A stretch of DNA of 64,000 bases from Fen-999 sp044220545. Lineage in GTDB: Bacteria > Pseudomonadota > Gammaproteobacteria > Burkholderiales > Rhodocyclaceae. Of the stretch, positions 1-7,964 are shown one piece after another (positions within the stretch are counted from its first letter, which is position 1; each line of letters starts with the position of its first letter). The stretch is from assembly GCA_044220545.1 (NCBI GenBank), contig JBGAQX010000006.1, forward strand, positions 1-64,000, read 5' to 3'. The notes under the pieces are model-generated. The model saw only the letters and a program-made list of their open reading frames with translations, was not told the origin of the DNA and searched no databases. The translations under genes and the position numbers were made by a program.

Positions 1-1871
1 CCTCGTCGGTGGGTGCGACGCTGGCCTTCCTGGTTTCACGTTTCCTGTTGCGCGACTGGGTGACGGCGCGCTTCGGCGAACGGCTGGCGGCCATCGACGC
101 GGGTATCAAGCGCGAAGGCGCGTTTTATCTCTTCACGCTGCGGCTGGTGCCGATTTTCCCGTTCTTCGTCATCAACCTGCTGCTCGGCCTCACGGCCATG
201 AAGGCGCGCACCTTCTACTGGGTCAGCCAGGTCGGCATGCTGGCCGGTACGCTGGTCTACGTGAATGCCGGCACGCAACTGGCGAAGATCGAGTCGCTGG
301 CCGGCATCGTCTCGCCGGGGCTGCTGATCTCGTTTGGCCTGCTGGGCGTGTTTCCGCTGATCGCCAAGAAGATCGTCGCGGTGGTGCACGCGAACCAGGT
401 CTATGCGCGCTGGACCCGGCCGGGGCGTTTCGACCGCAACCTGGTGGTCATCGGCGGCGGCAGCGCCGGGCTGGTGACGGCCTATATCGCGGCGGCGGTG
501 AAGGCCAGGGTGACGCTGGTCGAAAAGCACAAGATGGGCGGCGATTGCCTCAACACCGGCTGCGTGCCCTCCAAGGCGCTGATCCGCTCGGCCAAGTTTC
601 TCTCGCACACGCGGCGGGCGGCCGAGTTCGGCTGCCGGGCCAGCACGGCCGACTTCGACTTCGCCGAGGTGATGGAGCGGGTCCAGCGGGTGGTGCGCGC
701 GGTGGAACCGCACGATTCCGTCGAGCGCTACACCGGGCTGGGCGTGGAGGTGATCGAAGGCACGGCGAAGATCGTCACACCCTGGGAGGTGGAGGTGACG
801 CGCACGGGGGGTGCAACCGAGCGCCTGAGCACACGCGGCGTCGTCATTGCGGCGGGGGCGCGGCCTTTCGTGCCGCCGATTCCCGGCCTCGATCAGGTGG
901 GCTACCTCACATCGGATACCGTGTGGAACCTGCGCGAGCTGCCCGGTCGCCTGGTGGTGCTGGGCGGCGGGCCGATCGGCTGCGAGCTGACGCAGACCTT
1001 CGCCCGGTTGGGTTCGAAGGTCACGCAGGTGGAGATGGCGCCGAGGATCATGATCCGCGAGGACGTGGAAGTGTCGGAACTGGTGACGCGGCGCTTCCGC
1101 GCCGAGGGCGTCGACGTGCTGGTGAACCACAAGGCCAAGCAGTTCGTGGTCGAGGGCGGCGAGAAGATACTGATTGCCGAGCACGAGGGCAGGGACGTCC
1201 GCATCCCCTTCGACGCCGTGCTGGTGGCGGTCGGCCGGGTTGCCAACCTCAAGGGCTACGGGCTGGAGGAGGTGGGCGTGGTCACCTCGCGCACCGTCGA
1301 TACCAACGAGTTCCTGCAAACCAACTACCCGAACATCTATGCGGCGGGCGACGTCGCCGGTCCCTACCAGTTCACCCACACCGCCGCCCACCAGGCCTGG
1401 TACGCGGCGGTGAATGCGCTGTTCGATCCGTTCAAGAAGTTCAAGGCCGACTACCGGGTGATTCCCTGGTCCACCTTCGTCGAGCCGGAGGTCGCCCGCG
1501 TCGGCCTCAACGAGCAGGAAGCGAAGGAGAAGGGCGTGCCCTTCGAGGTGAGCCGCTACGAGCTCGACGACCTGGACCGCGCCATCGCCGACAGCGAGGC
1601 GCACGGCTTCGTCAAGGTGCTGACCGTGCCGGGCAAGGACAAGATCCTCGGCGTGACCATCGTCGGCGAGCATGCCGGCGACCTGATCGCCGAATACGTG
1701 CTGGCGATGAAGCAGGGCATCGGCCTGAACAAGATCCTCGGCACCATCCACATCTACCCGACCCTGGCCGAGGCCAACAAGTACGCGGCCGGCGTGTGGA
1801 AGAAGGCCCATGCGCCGGAGACGCTGCTGGCCTGGGTCGAACGCTTTCACACCTGGCGGAGGGGAACATGA
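1..1871 (+). CDS. VTT/DedA membrane domain fused to pyridine nucleotide-disulfide oxidoreductase (5' partial)
   Basis: The frame is open to base 1, so the true start lies outside the window; the first in-window start is a GTG at 9. About 125 hydrophobic N-terminal residues resemble the TVP38/TMEM64 (VTT/DedA) membrane family. They are followed by a full flavoprotein: an FAD-binding GGGSAG motif near residue 148, the redox-active CLNTGC motif near residue 181, an NAD-binding GGGPIGCE segment, an AAGDVAG motif, and a C-terminal dimerisation domain. Where dihydrolipoamide dehydrogenases have His-Pro before the conserved Glu, this protein has Tyr-Pro (HIYPTLAE). It therefore belongs with the mercuric reductase/SthA-like relatives rather than true Lpd. 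It also lacks the C-terminal Cys pair of MerA. The substrate is unknown; a membrane-tethered NAD(P)H-dependent disulfide reductase is the best guess. Its stop overlaps the ATG of the next gene. Confidence 0.85.
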   Translation, partial: SSVGATLAFLVSRFLLRDWVTARFGERLAAIDAGIKREGAFYLFTLRLVPIFPFFVINLLLGLTAMKARTFYWVSQVGMLAGTLVYVNAGTQLAKIESLAGIVSPGLLISFGLLGVFPLIAKKIVAVVHANQVYARWTRPGRFDRNLVVIGGGSAGLVTAYIAAAVKARVTLVEKHKMGGDCLNTGCVPSKALIRSAKFLSHTRRAAEFGCRASTADFDFAEVMERVQRVVRAVEPHDSVERYTGLGVEVIEGTAKIVTPWEVEVTRTGGATERLSTRGVVIAAGARPFVPPIPGLDQVGYLTSDTVWNLRELPGRLVVLGGGPIGCELTQTFARLGSKVTQVEMAPRIMIREDVEVSELVTRRFRAEGVDVLVNHKAKQFVVEGGEKILIAEHEGRDVRIPFDAVLVAVGRVANLKGYGLEEVGVVTSRTVDTNEFLQTNYPNIYAAGDVAGPYQFTHTAAHQAWYAAVNALFDPFKKFKADYRVIPWSTFVEPEVARVGLNEQEAKEKGVPFEVSRYELDDLDRAIADSEAHGFVKVLTVPGKDKILGVTIVGEHAGDLIAEYVLAMKQGIGLNKILGTIHIYPTLAEANKYAAGVWKKAHAPETLLAWVERFHTWRRGT

Positions 1872-2602
1872 AGATGAACAAACTACCGCTGGCCTTCGCC
1901 CTCCTGGCGCTGCCGGCCATTGGCGCCGAGCCGGTCTGGGTCGGCCGCTTTCCGGATTCGGGCGCGCTTCCGCCGCCCTGGCAGATCGAGCACCTGAACA
2001 AGGAGTTTGCGCCGACCCGCTATGGCCTGCGCGTCTGGGATGGCGTGCCCGCCGTCGAGGCCCACGCGGTGAAGAGCATGGCGCTGCTGGCGCGGCCAGT
2101 GGAGGTGGATTTGCAGCGCACGCCGATGCTGTGCTGGCGCTGGCGTGTCGACGCGCCGCTGAAGACGGCCGACATGACGCGCAAGTCGGGCGACGACTAC
2201 GCCGCGCGCGTCTATCTGAGCTTCGAGGTGCCGCCCGAGACGCTGGGCCTGGGCACGCGCCTGGCGCTGAAGCTGGCGCGTTCGCTGCGCGGCAGCCAGG
2301 TGCCGGACGCGGCGGTGAACTACGTTTGGGACAACACGCATCCGGTCGGCACCGGGCAGGCCAACGCCTATACGGACCGGGCGCGCATGCTGGTGCTGCG
2401 CACGGGCGGCGCCGACGCCGGCAAGTGGGTGGCGGAGCGGCGTGACGTCGCGGCGGATTTTTCCAGCGCCTTCGGCCACGCGCCGCGCCGACTCACCGGC
2501 CTGGCGCTGGCCTCGGACACCGACAACACCGGCGAGGAAGCGCACGCCGGCTTCGCCGATTTCGCCTTCGTCGAACGCGAGGCGCCCTGTCCGGCCCGCT
2601 GA
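1868..2602 (+). CDS. DUF3047 family secreted protein
   Basis: A 244-residue protein with a clear signal peptide: a basic start (MKMNK), a hydrophobic core, and a likely cut after LPAIGA. The body matches the DUF3047 family, including the PMLCWRWRVDAPL segment, the DDYAARVYLSFE segment, and the VNYVWD motif. DUF3047 proteins have no established biochemical role; the fold looks like a periplasmic beta-sandwich. The ATG at 1868 overlaps the stop of the flavoprotein and the next gene starts two bases after the stop, so it is almost certainly co-transcribed with both. Confidence 0.82.
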   Translation: MKMNKLPLAFALLALPAIGAEPVWVGRFPDSGALPPPWQIEHLNKEFAPTRYGLRVWDGVPAVEAHAVKSMALLARPVEVDLQRTPMLCWRWRVDAPLKTADMTRKSGDDYAARVYLSFEVPPETLGLGTRLALKLARSLRGSQVPDAAVNYVWDNTHPVGTGQANAYTDRARMLVLRTGGADAGKWVAERRDVAADFSSAFGHAPRRLTGLALASDTDNTGEEAHAGFADFAFVEREAPCPAR

Positions 2603-2604
2603 GC

Positions 2605-3300
2605 ATGGCACCGTCGATCAGCATCATCGTGCCGGTCCTGGACGAGGCGGCCGAGATCGTCGTGGCGCTGACCGCCCTGCAAGCGCCGCGTGCCGGTGGC
2701 GCTGAGTTGATCGTTGTCGACGGCGGCAGCGGCGACGCCACCGTTGCCCTGGCGACACCGCTGGCCGACCGGGTCGTCGCGGCGCCGCGCGGCCGCGCCA
2801 GCCAGATGAACGCCGGCGCCGCGCTGGCAAAGGGTGCCGTGCTGCTGTTCCTGCATGCCGATACCCGCCTGCCGGACGACCCGCTGGCGCGCATCGCCGC
2901 CGGGCTGGGCGAGCGCGGCGTGTGGGGGCGGTTCGATGTGCGCATCGCCGGCCGCTCGGCCTGGCTGCCGATGGTGGCGGCACTGATGAACCGGCGCTCG
3001 CGCCTGACCGGCATCGCCACCGGCGACCAGGCCATGTTCGTCACCCGGCGGGCGTTCCGGGCGGTCGGCGGGTTCCCGGATATCCCGCTGATGGAGGACA
3101 TCGCCCTGTCGCGGCGCCTGCTGAAGCTGGCGCGCCCGGCCTGTCTCGCCGCCAGGGTGACCACCTCGGGGCGCCGCTGGGAAAGCCAGGGCGTCTGGCG
3201 CACCATCCTGCGCATGTGGCGCCTGCGGCTGCGCTACTTCTTCGGCGCCGATCCGTGCCGGCTCGCCCGGGAGTACGGCTATGCCCCGCGCGATGGCTGA
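2605..3300 (+). CDS. TIGR04283 family glycosyltransferase-like protein
   Basis: A 231-residue GT-A glycosyltransferase. It begins with the canonical SIIVPVLDEA strand, followed by a nucleotide-binding IVVDGGSGD motif and the metal-binding region LFLHADTRLP. The MNAGAALAKG segment and the C-terminal pattern are those of TIGR04283 (rSAM/selenodomain-associated transferase 2). Members of this family usually sit beside a TIGR04282 transferase, as here: the next gene overlaps by 20 bases. In some organisms the pair is linked to arsenosugar biosynthesis, but no radical-SAM or arsenic methyltransferase gene is visible in the window, so the acceptor is unknown. Confidence 0.88.
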   Translation: MAPSISIIVPVLDEAAEIVVALTALQAPRAGGAELIVVDGGSGDATVALATPLADRVVAAPRGRASQMNAGAALAKGAVLLFLHADTRLPDDPLARIAAGLGERGVWGRFDVRIAGRSAWLPMVAALMNRRSRLTGIATGDQAMFVTRRAFRAVGGFPDIPLMEDIALSRRLLKLARPACLAARVTTSGRRWESQGVWRTILRMWRLRLRYFFGADPCRLAREYGYAPRDG

Positions 3301-3964
3301 TCCCGCCGAGCGCGTCGGCGTGGCCATCCTGGCGCGGGCGCCGATCCCCGGCCAGGCCAAGACCCGCCTGATCCCGGCCCTGGGCGCCGAGGGGGCGGCG
3401 AATCTGCAACGCTGGCTGCTGCAACGAACCGTGGCCATGGCGCTGGCGGCCGATGTCGGCCCGGTGACGCTCTGGTGCGCCGGCGATCCGCGCCACGCCG
3501 ACTTCGCGCTCTGCCGCGCGTTCGGCTCGGTGACCCTGGGGCTACAGCCGGAGGGGGATCTCGGCCGGCGCATGAGCGAGGCCTTGCGCCAGTCGCCGAC
3601 ACCGGCCGGCACGCTGGTCATCGGCACCGACTGCCCGGCCCTGGGCGCGGCGCACCTGCGGGAGGCGGCGTCGCGGCTGGCCGATCACGATGCCGTGGTG
3701 CTGCCCGCCGAGGATGGCGGCTACGTGCTGATCGGCACCCGGAGTCCGCCGCCGGCGGTGTTCGACGAGGTGGAGTGGGGCACCGACCAGGTCATGGCCC
3801 AGACCCGGCGGCGGCTGACCGCCCTCGGTTGCCGGTGGAGCGAGCCGGCGACGCTTTGGGATGTCGATCGGCCCGCCGATCTCGAACGGCTGCTGGCCTT
3901 CTGTCCCGAGGCATTGAGCTTCGTGAAACAATATGAAAGGAGTCAATCACAGGGCCAGCAATGA
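3281..3964 (+). CDS. TIGR04282 family (DUF2064) transferase-like protein
   Basis: A 227-residue protein of the TIGR04282/DUF2064 family, which is related to nucleotide-sugar and MobA-like transferases. Diagnostic parts are the N-terminal ILARAPIPGQAKTRL segment, the GTDCPALGAAHL motif, and PAEDGGYVLIG. It overlaps the TIGR04283 gene upstream and its stop overlaps the ATG of the sigma factor gene by four bases, so transferase pair and sigma factor form one transcription unit. The reaction is not established for most members; the arsenosugar assignment comes from a few homologues only. Confidence 0.88.
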   Translation: MPRAMADPAERVGVAILARAPIPGQAKTRLIPALGAEGAANLQRWLLQRTVAMALAADVGPVTLWCAGDPRHADFALCRAFGSVTLGLQPEGDLGRRMSEALRQSPTPAGTLVIGTDCPALGAAHLREAASRLADHDAVVLPAEDGGYVLIGTRSPPPAVFDEVEWGTDQVMAQTRRRLTALGCRWSEPATLWDVDRPADLERLLAFCPEALSFVKQYERSQSQGQQ

Positions 3965-4563
3965 ACAAAGCAGACGATCCGTCCGGCGCGGACAGCCAAT
4001 TCCTGGTCGACATGCGCCGGGACATGCTGCGCTTCGCCAGCTTGCAGTTGCGCGACGAGCAACTGGCCGAGGATGTGGTGCAGGAAGCCATCGTGGCGGC
4101 CCTGGACGGGCAGAAGGGTTTCGCTGGCCGCGCGGCGCTGAAGACCTGGGTGTTCGCGATCCTGCGCAACAAGATCGTCGACGCCATTCGCCTCCGCGCC
4201 AGGTCGATCAACTTTTCCGCGCTCTCTTCAGAAGAGGATGACATGGACCACGCCTTCGAGTCGCTGTTCAAGCCCAATGCGCACTGGCAACCCCAGGCGC
4301 AGCCGGTCGATTGGGGCAACCCGGAGGTGGCGCTGCGCCAGGAGCAGTTCTGGGCGGTATTCGAGGCCTGCCTCAATCACCTGCCGGCCAACACGGCGCG
4401 CGTGTTCATGATGCGGGAGTTTCTGGAGTTCGACACCGCCGAGGTTTGCAGCGAGCTCCGGATCAGCACCAGCAATTGCCATGTCATCCTGCACCGGGCA
4501 CGGCACGGTTTGCGCCGTTGCCTGGAGCAGAGCTGGTTCACCGCGGGAGAGTCGTCATGCTGA
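3961..4563 (+). CDS. ECF-type RNA polymerase sigma factor
   Basis: A 200-residue sigma-70 family protein with the two-domain ECF layout. Region 2 (about residues 20-80) includes the QLAEDVVQEAIVAAL helix and the WVFAILRNKIVDAIR promoter-recognition helix. After a linker, region 4 (about 130-190) has a helix-turn-helix around FDTAEVCSELRISTSNCHVILHRAR. The linker is longer than usual. It is followed, with overlap, by a 66-residue zinc-binding protein, the typical sigma/anti-sigma arrangement. The target promoters are unknown, but autoregulation of the whole upstream cluster is likely. The ATG overlaps the previous stop (ATGA). Confidence 0.92.
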   Translation: MNKADDPSGADSQFLVDMRRDMLRFASLQLRDEQLAEDVVQEAIVAALDGQKGFAGRAALKTWVFAILRNKIVDAIRLRARSINFSALSSEEDDMDHAFESLFKPNAHWQPQAQPVDWGNPEVALRQEQFWAVFEACLNHLPANTARVFMMREFLEFDTAEVCSELRISTSNCHVILHRARHGLRRCLEQSWFTAGESSC

Positions 4564-4757
4564 GCTGCAAGGATGTGACCCACCTGGTGTCCGAGGCCCA
4601 GGACAGAAAGCTGGGCATCGCGGAACGAATGCAACTGGAGATGCACCTGGTGATCTGCAAGGGCTGCGCCAACTTCAGGAAGCAGATGGACTTTCTGCGC
4701 GCCGCCTGCCGGGGCTACGCCGACGCGGTGGCGCGCGACGACGGCCGCCCGGAATAG
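4557..4757 (+). CDS. small zinc-finger (zf-HC2-like) anti-sigma factor candidate
   Basis: A 66-residue protein starting at the ATG that overlaps the sigma factor stop codon by seven bases. It carries an HLVICKGC segment, an H-x3-C-x2-C arrangement typical of the zinc-binding anti-sigma domain; an additional Cys at position 4 may complete the site. It has no membrane segment, so it would act as a soluble anti-sigma. The function is inferred from the motif and from coupling to the sigma gene. It is the last gene of the rightward cluster; the next gene is convergent. Confidence 0.82.
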   Translation: MLSCKDVTHLVSEAQDRKLGIAERMQLEMHLVICKGCANFRKQMDFLRAACRGYADAVARDDGRPE

Positions 4758-4774
4758 CGCGGCGTATCGCCCGG

Positions 4775-5992
4775 CTACTCGTAGCGCAGTGCCACGATCG
4801 GATCGAGCCGCGCCGCCCGGCGCGCCGGCACGTAGCCGAAGATGATGCCGATGGCGCCCGAGAACACCAGTGCCAGCAGATTGATGCCCGGGTTGAACAG
4901 GAAGGGCATGTTCATCACACCGGTGAGCACGACACAGGCGCCGAACGCCAGCACGGTGCCGGCCAGCCCGCCCAGCGCCGACAGCACCACGGCCTCGATC
5001 AGGAACTGCAACAGCACCTCGTGTTCCAGCGCGCCGATGGCCAGCCGGATGCCGATCTCGCGCGTCCGCTCGGTGACCGAGACCAGCATGATGTTCATGA
5101 TGCCGATGCCGCCGACCAGCAGGCTCACCGCCGCCACGGCGCCCAGCAGCCCGGTCATGGTGCGGATGGTGCCGGAAAGCGTTTCGGCGATCTGCTTGGT
5201 GTCCATGACGTGGAAGTTGTCGTCCTCGCTTTCGGCGAGCTTGCGCCGCTCGCGCATCAGGCGCCGCACCTGCTCCATCACCGGGCCGGTGTTCGCCCCG
5301 TCGCGCATCGACAGCATGATGGTCGATACGTCCTGGTTGCCGCTCAGGCGCCGCTGCACGGTCCGCACCGGCATCAGCACCACATCGTCCTGATCCTGGC
5401 CCATCGCGCCCTGACCCTTGGCCGCCAGCAGGCCGATCACTTCGCAGGCGAAGTTCTTGACGCGCAGCTCGCCGCCCAGCGGCGAGCCGCCGCCGAACAA
5501 CTGCCTCTTCACCGTCGCGCCGATCACGCAGACGGCCTTGCCGGTTGCCTGCTCGTCGCCCTCGAACTCGCGCCCGGCGGCGATCTTCCAGTTGCCGGCG
5601 AGAAAATAGGCGTTGGTGGTGCCGCTCACCTGCGACTGCCAGTTGCGGCCGCCGGCCACCAGAGTCACGCGGCTGCCGACCACCGGCGCCACCGCCCGCA
5701 GCGACGCCACCTGGGCCTGCAGCGCCTCGACATCGGCCAGGCGGAAATTGGGCGCGCCGGCACTGTCGCGGCCGGGGCCGAGCTGTTGGCCCGGGCGCAG
5801 GATCAGCAGGTTGCTGCCGAGGCTCGAGATCTGGTCCGCGACCATGCGCGTCGCGCCGTTGCCCAGCGTCACCATGGTCACCACGGCGGCGACGCCGATG
5901 ACGATGCCCAGCACCGTCAGGAACGAGCGCATCAGGTTGCGTCGAATCGCACGCAGGGCCAGCAGCAGCGCGTTGAGCAGCATCTGGTTCAT
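4775..5992 (-). CDS. MacB-type ABC transporter permease
   Basis: A 405-residue FtsX/MacB-family permease. It has one N-terminal transmembrane segment (after ALRAIRRNLMRSFLTVLGIVIG), a large periplasmic MacB-PCD domain of about 220 residues, and three C-terminal membrane helices including the VGGIGIMNIMLVSVTERTREIGIR signature. It ends in the VALRYE tail common in the family. The ATPase domain that E. coli MacB carries in the same chain is encoded separately by the gene just upstream, with a four-base overlap. It is probably part of a tripartite pump with the membrane fusion and outer membrane proteins of this operon. Confidence 0.92.
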   Translation of the reverse strand: MNQMLLNALLLALRAIRRNLMRSFLTVLGIVIGVAAVVTMVTLGNGATRMVADQISSLGSNLLILRPGQQLGPGRDSAGAPNFRLADVEALQAQVASLRAVAPVVGSRVTLVAGGRNWQSQVSGTTNAYFLAGNWKIAAGREFEGDEQATGKAVCVIGATVKRQLFGGGSPLGGELRVKNFACEVIGLLAAKGQGAMGQDQDDVVLMPVRTVQRRLSGNQDVSTIMLSMRDGANTGPVMEQVRRLMRERRKLAESEDDNFHVMDTKQIAETLSGTIRTMTGLLGAVAAVSLLVGGIGIMNIMLVSVTERTREIGIRLAIGALEHEVLLQFLIEAVVLSALGGLAGTVLAFGACVVLTGVMNMPFLFNPGINLLALVFSGAIGIIFGYVPARRAARLDPIVALRYE

Positions 5993-6705
5993 GGCGCGAC
6001 CCCGCGGCGGGCATCGCTCTCGACCTTGCCGTCGACGAAGCGCACCGTGCGCCCGGCGTACTCGGCCATGTCCGGCTCATGGGTGACCATGATGACGGTG
6101 ATGCCCTGGTCGCGATTGAGGCTGCCCAGGAGCTCCATGATCTCGCGACCGCGCTGGGTGTCGAGGTTGCCGGTCGGCTCGTCGGCAAGCAGGACCAGCG
6201 GGCGGGTGGCGATGGCGCGGGCAATGGCGACGCGCTGCTGCTGGCCGCCGGACAACTCGCCCGGCGTGTGGTGCTCCCAGCCCTCGAGGCCCACCTGCGC
6301 CAGCGCCGCGCGCGAAGCCCGGTGACGATCGGCGGCATTCGCGCCGCGATAGAGCAGCGGCAGCTCGACGTTTTCCTGCGCCGACGTGCGCGCCAGCAGA
6401 TTGAAACCCTGGAAGACGAAGCCCAGATAGTGACGGCGCAAGAGCGCGCGCTGGTTGCGTGTCAGCGCATCGACCCGGATGTCGCGAAACAGGTACTCCC
6501 CCGAGGTCGGCCCGTCGAGACAGCCGAGGATGTTGAGCGCCGTGGACTTGCCGGAACCGCTCGGCCCCATGATGGCGACGAACTCGCCCTGGCCGATGTC
6601 GAGATCGACGCCGTCGAGCGCCCGCACGGCCGCCGCTCCCTCGCCGTAGGTCTTGCCGACCTGGCGCAGCGAGATCAGCGGCGCCGGCACGCCGGCGTCC
6701 GTCAC
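5989..6705 (-). CDS. MacB-type ABC transporter ATP-binding protein
   Basis: A 238-residue ABC ATPase of the LolD/MacB class. It has Walker A GPSGSGKST near residue 44, a Q-loop VFQGFNLL, the ABC signature LSGGQQQRVAIARA, Walker B LVLLADEPTGNLD, and the switch histidine in MVTHEP. The chosen GTG start overlaps the stop of the fusion-protein gene by four bases (GTGA), the overlap seen throughout this operon. Longer reading-frame extensions upstream would run across that gene and are rejected. It powers the efflux system with the adjacent permease. Confidence 0.93.
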   Translation of the reverse strand: MTDAGVPAPLISLRQVGKTYGEGAAAVRALDGVDLDIGQGEFVAIMGPSGSGKSTALNILGCLDGPTSGEYLFRDIRVDALTRNQRALLRRHYLGFVFQGFNLLARTSAQENVELPLLYRGANAADRHRASRAALAQVGLEGWEHHTPGELSGGQQQRVAIARAIATRPLVLLADEPTGNLDTQRGREIMELLGSLNRDQGITVIMVTHEPDMAEYAGRTVRFVDGKVESDARRGVAP

Positions 6706-7964
6706 GGCCTGGCTTCCTGGTAGTCGACGATCACCGCCATGCCCGCCTTCAGCTCGCCGCCGGTGATCTCGGTGTGCTGGCCGTTGCTGGGCCCGGTCCG
6801 GACCGGAATCGCCACCGGCTGTTCGTCGCGCAGCACCCAGACCTGCGCGCCGTCCGACTTTGCCGCCTGGCTCCGGTTCCTTGGCATCGGCGGCCGCGGC
6901 AGGAGCCGCGAGACGATACCACCGCTCGGCGGCTGGTCGACCGCGGGCGGCGTGAAGCGCAGCGCGCCGTTGGGTACCAGCACCACGTTCTCGCGGTTGG
7001 CGGTGACGATGCGCGCGGTCGCCGTCATGCCGGGTCGCAGGGCGAGGTCCTGGTTGGCGACCTCGAGCACCGTCTTGTAGGTCACGACGTTGTCGGTGAT
7101 GGTCGAACCCACGCCGACGCGCCTTATCTTCGCCGGGAACGCGCGCCCCGGCCACGCCGAAACGGAGAACGACGCGCTCTGGCCGAGTTGCACGCCGCTG
7201 ACGTCGGCCTCGTCGACCTTCACTTGCAATTCCATCTTGGTCAGGTCTTCGGCGATCGAGAACAGCACCGGCGTCGTCATCGCCGCGACCACGGTCTGGC
7301 CGGGTTCCACCTTGCGCGTCAGCACCACGCCGTTGATCGGTGCCCGGATCGTGGCCTTGCGGATGTTCGTCTCGTCGGACTTGAGCGTGGCGCGCGCCTG
7401 GACCACGGTGGCACGCGCGCTCGCCTCGTTGGCGATGGCGCGCCGCAGCGCCGCCTCCGCCGCTTCCAGTTCGGTTTTCGCGGGCACCTTGCCGCCCGAG
7501 AGTTCGGCGACGTGGCGCAGGCGGTCGAGGCTGGCGCGCGACTCGGCGACGGTTGCCTCCGTCTGCGCGACGGTCGCCTCGGCGGCGGTGACGGCGGCGC
7601 GCGACTTGGCCACCGCGTCATCGAGCTTGGCCGTGTCGAGCCGCGCGAGCACCTGGCCCGTGGCGACGCGATCGTTCTCGTCGACCAGCACCGCCTCGAG
7701 CGTGCCGGACAGCTCGCTGCCGACATCGACCGAGCGCGTCGGTTGCAGCGTGCCGCTGGCGGAAACGGTCACGCGCAGGTTGCCGACGACCACCTCCTCG
7801 GTGACGAACCGGCCCCGTGGGGTCTGGTCGCCCGACCAGAGCAGCGCGGCCAGGCCGACGGCGAGCGCGCCACCGAGCAGTGCCAGCCAGCGCCAGCGCC
7901 TGGCGAGAAAGCCGGAGTCGCCGGTCTTCAGGAGCTCCGGCATCGAGGTGCGGGTGTCGTTCAT
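6702..7964 (-). CDS. HlyD/MacA-type periplasmic membrane fusion protein
   Basis: A 420-residue adaptor protein. A single N-terminal membrane anchor (about residues 25-44) is followed by a beta-barrel/lipoyl half motif (TVSASGTLQPTRSVDVGSELSG). Then comes a long coiled-coil hairpin rich in Ala and Glu (about 110-190), the second lipoyl half (RAPINGVVLTRKVEPGQTV) and C-terminal beta-barrel and membrane-proximal domains. It matches the MacA-like RND/MFP family. It sits between the outer membrane factor and the ABC ATPase genes with four-base overlaps on both sides. The export substrate is unknown; macrolides, lipopeptides or siderophores are typical for the class. Confidence 0.92.
   Translation of the reverse strand: MNDTRTSMPELLKTGDSGFLARRWRWLALLGGALAVGLAALLWSGDQTPRGRFVTEEVVVGNLRVTVSASGTLQPTRSVDVGSELSGTLEAVLVDENDRVATGQVLARLDTAKLDDAVAKSRAAVTAAEATVAQTEATVAESRASLDRLRHVAELSGGKVPAKTELEAAEAALRRAIANEASARATVVQARATLKSDETNIRKATIRAPINGVVLTRKVEPGQTVVAAMTTPVLFSIAEDLTKMELQVKVDEADVSGVQLGQSASFSVSAWPGRAFPAKIRRVGVGSTITDNVVTYKTVLEVANQDLALRPGMTATARIVTANRENVVLVPNGALRFTPPAVDQPPSGGIVSRLLPRPPMPRNRSQAAKSDGAQVWVLRDEQPVAIPVRTGPSNGQHTEITGGELKAGMAVIVDYQEARP

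Noticed and set aside
36..1850. Long minus-strand frame of 604 codons opposite the first gene
   Set aside because: It is antisense to a gene with clear flavoprotein motifs, rich in His, Arg and Gly and without any known domain, as expected of a GC-rich shadow frame.
5989..7155. 388-codon version of the ABC ATPase
   Set aside because: The extra 150 codons are a shadow of the fusion protein gene. The GTG at 6705 gives a normal-length ATPase and a four-base overlap.
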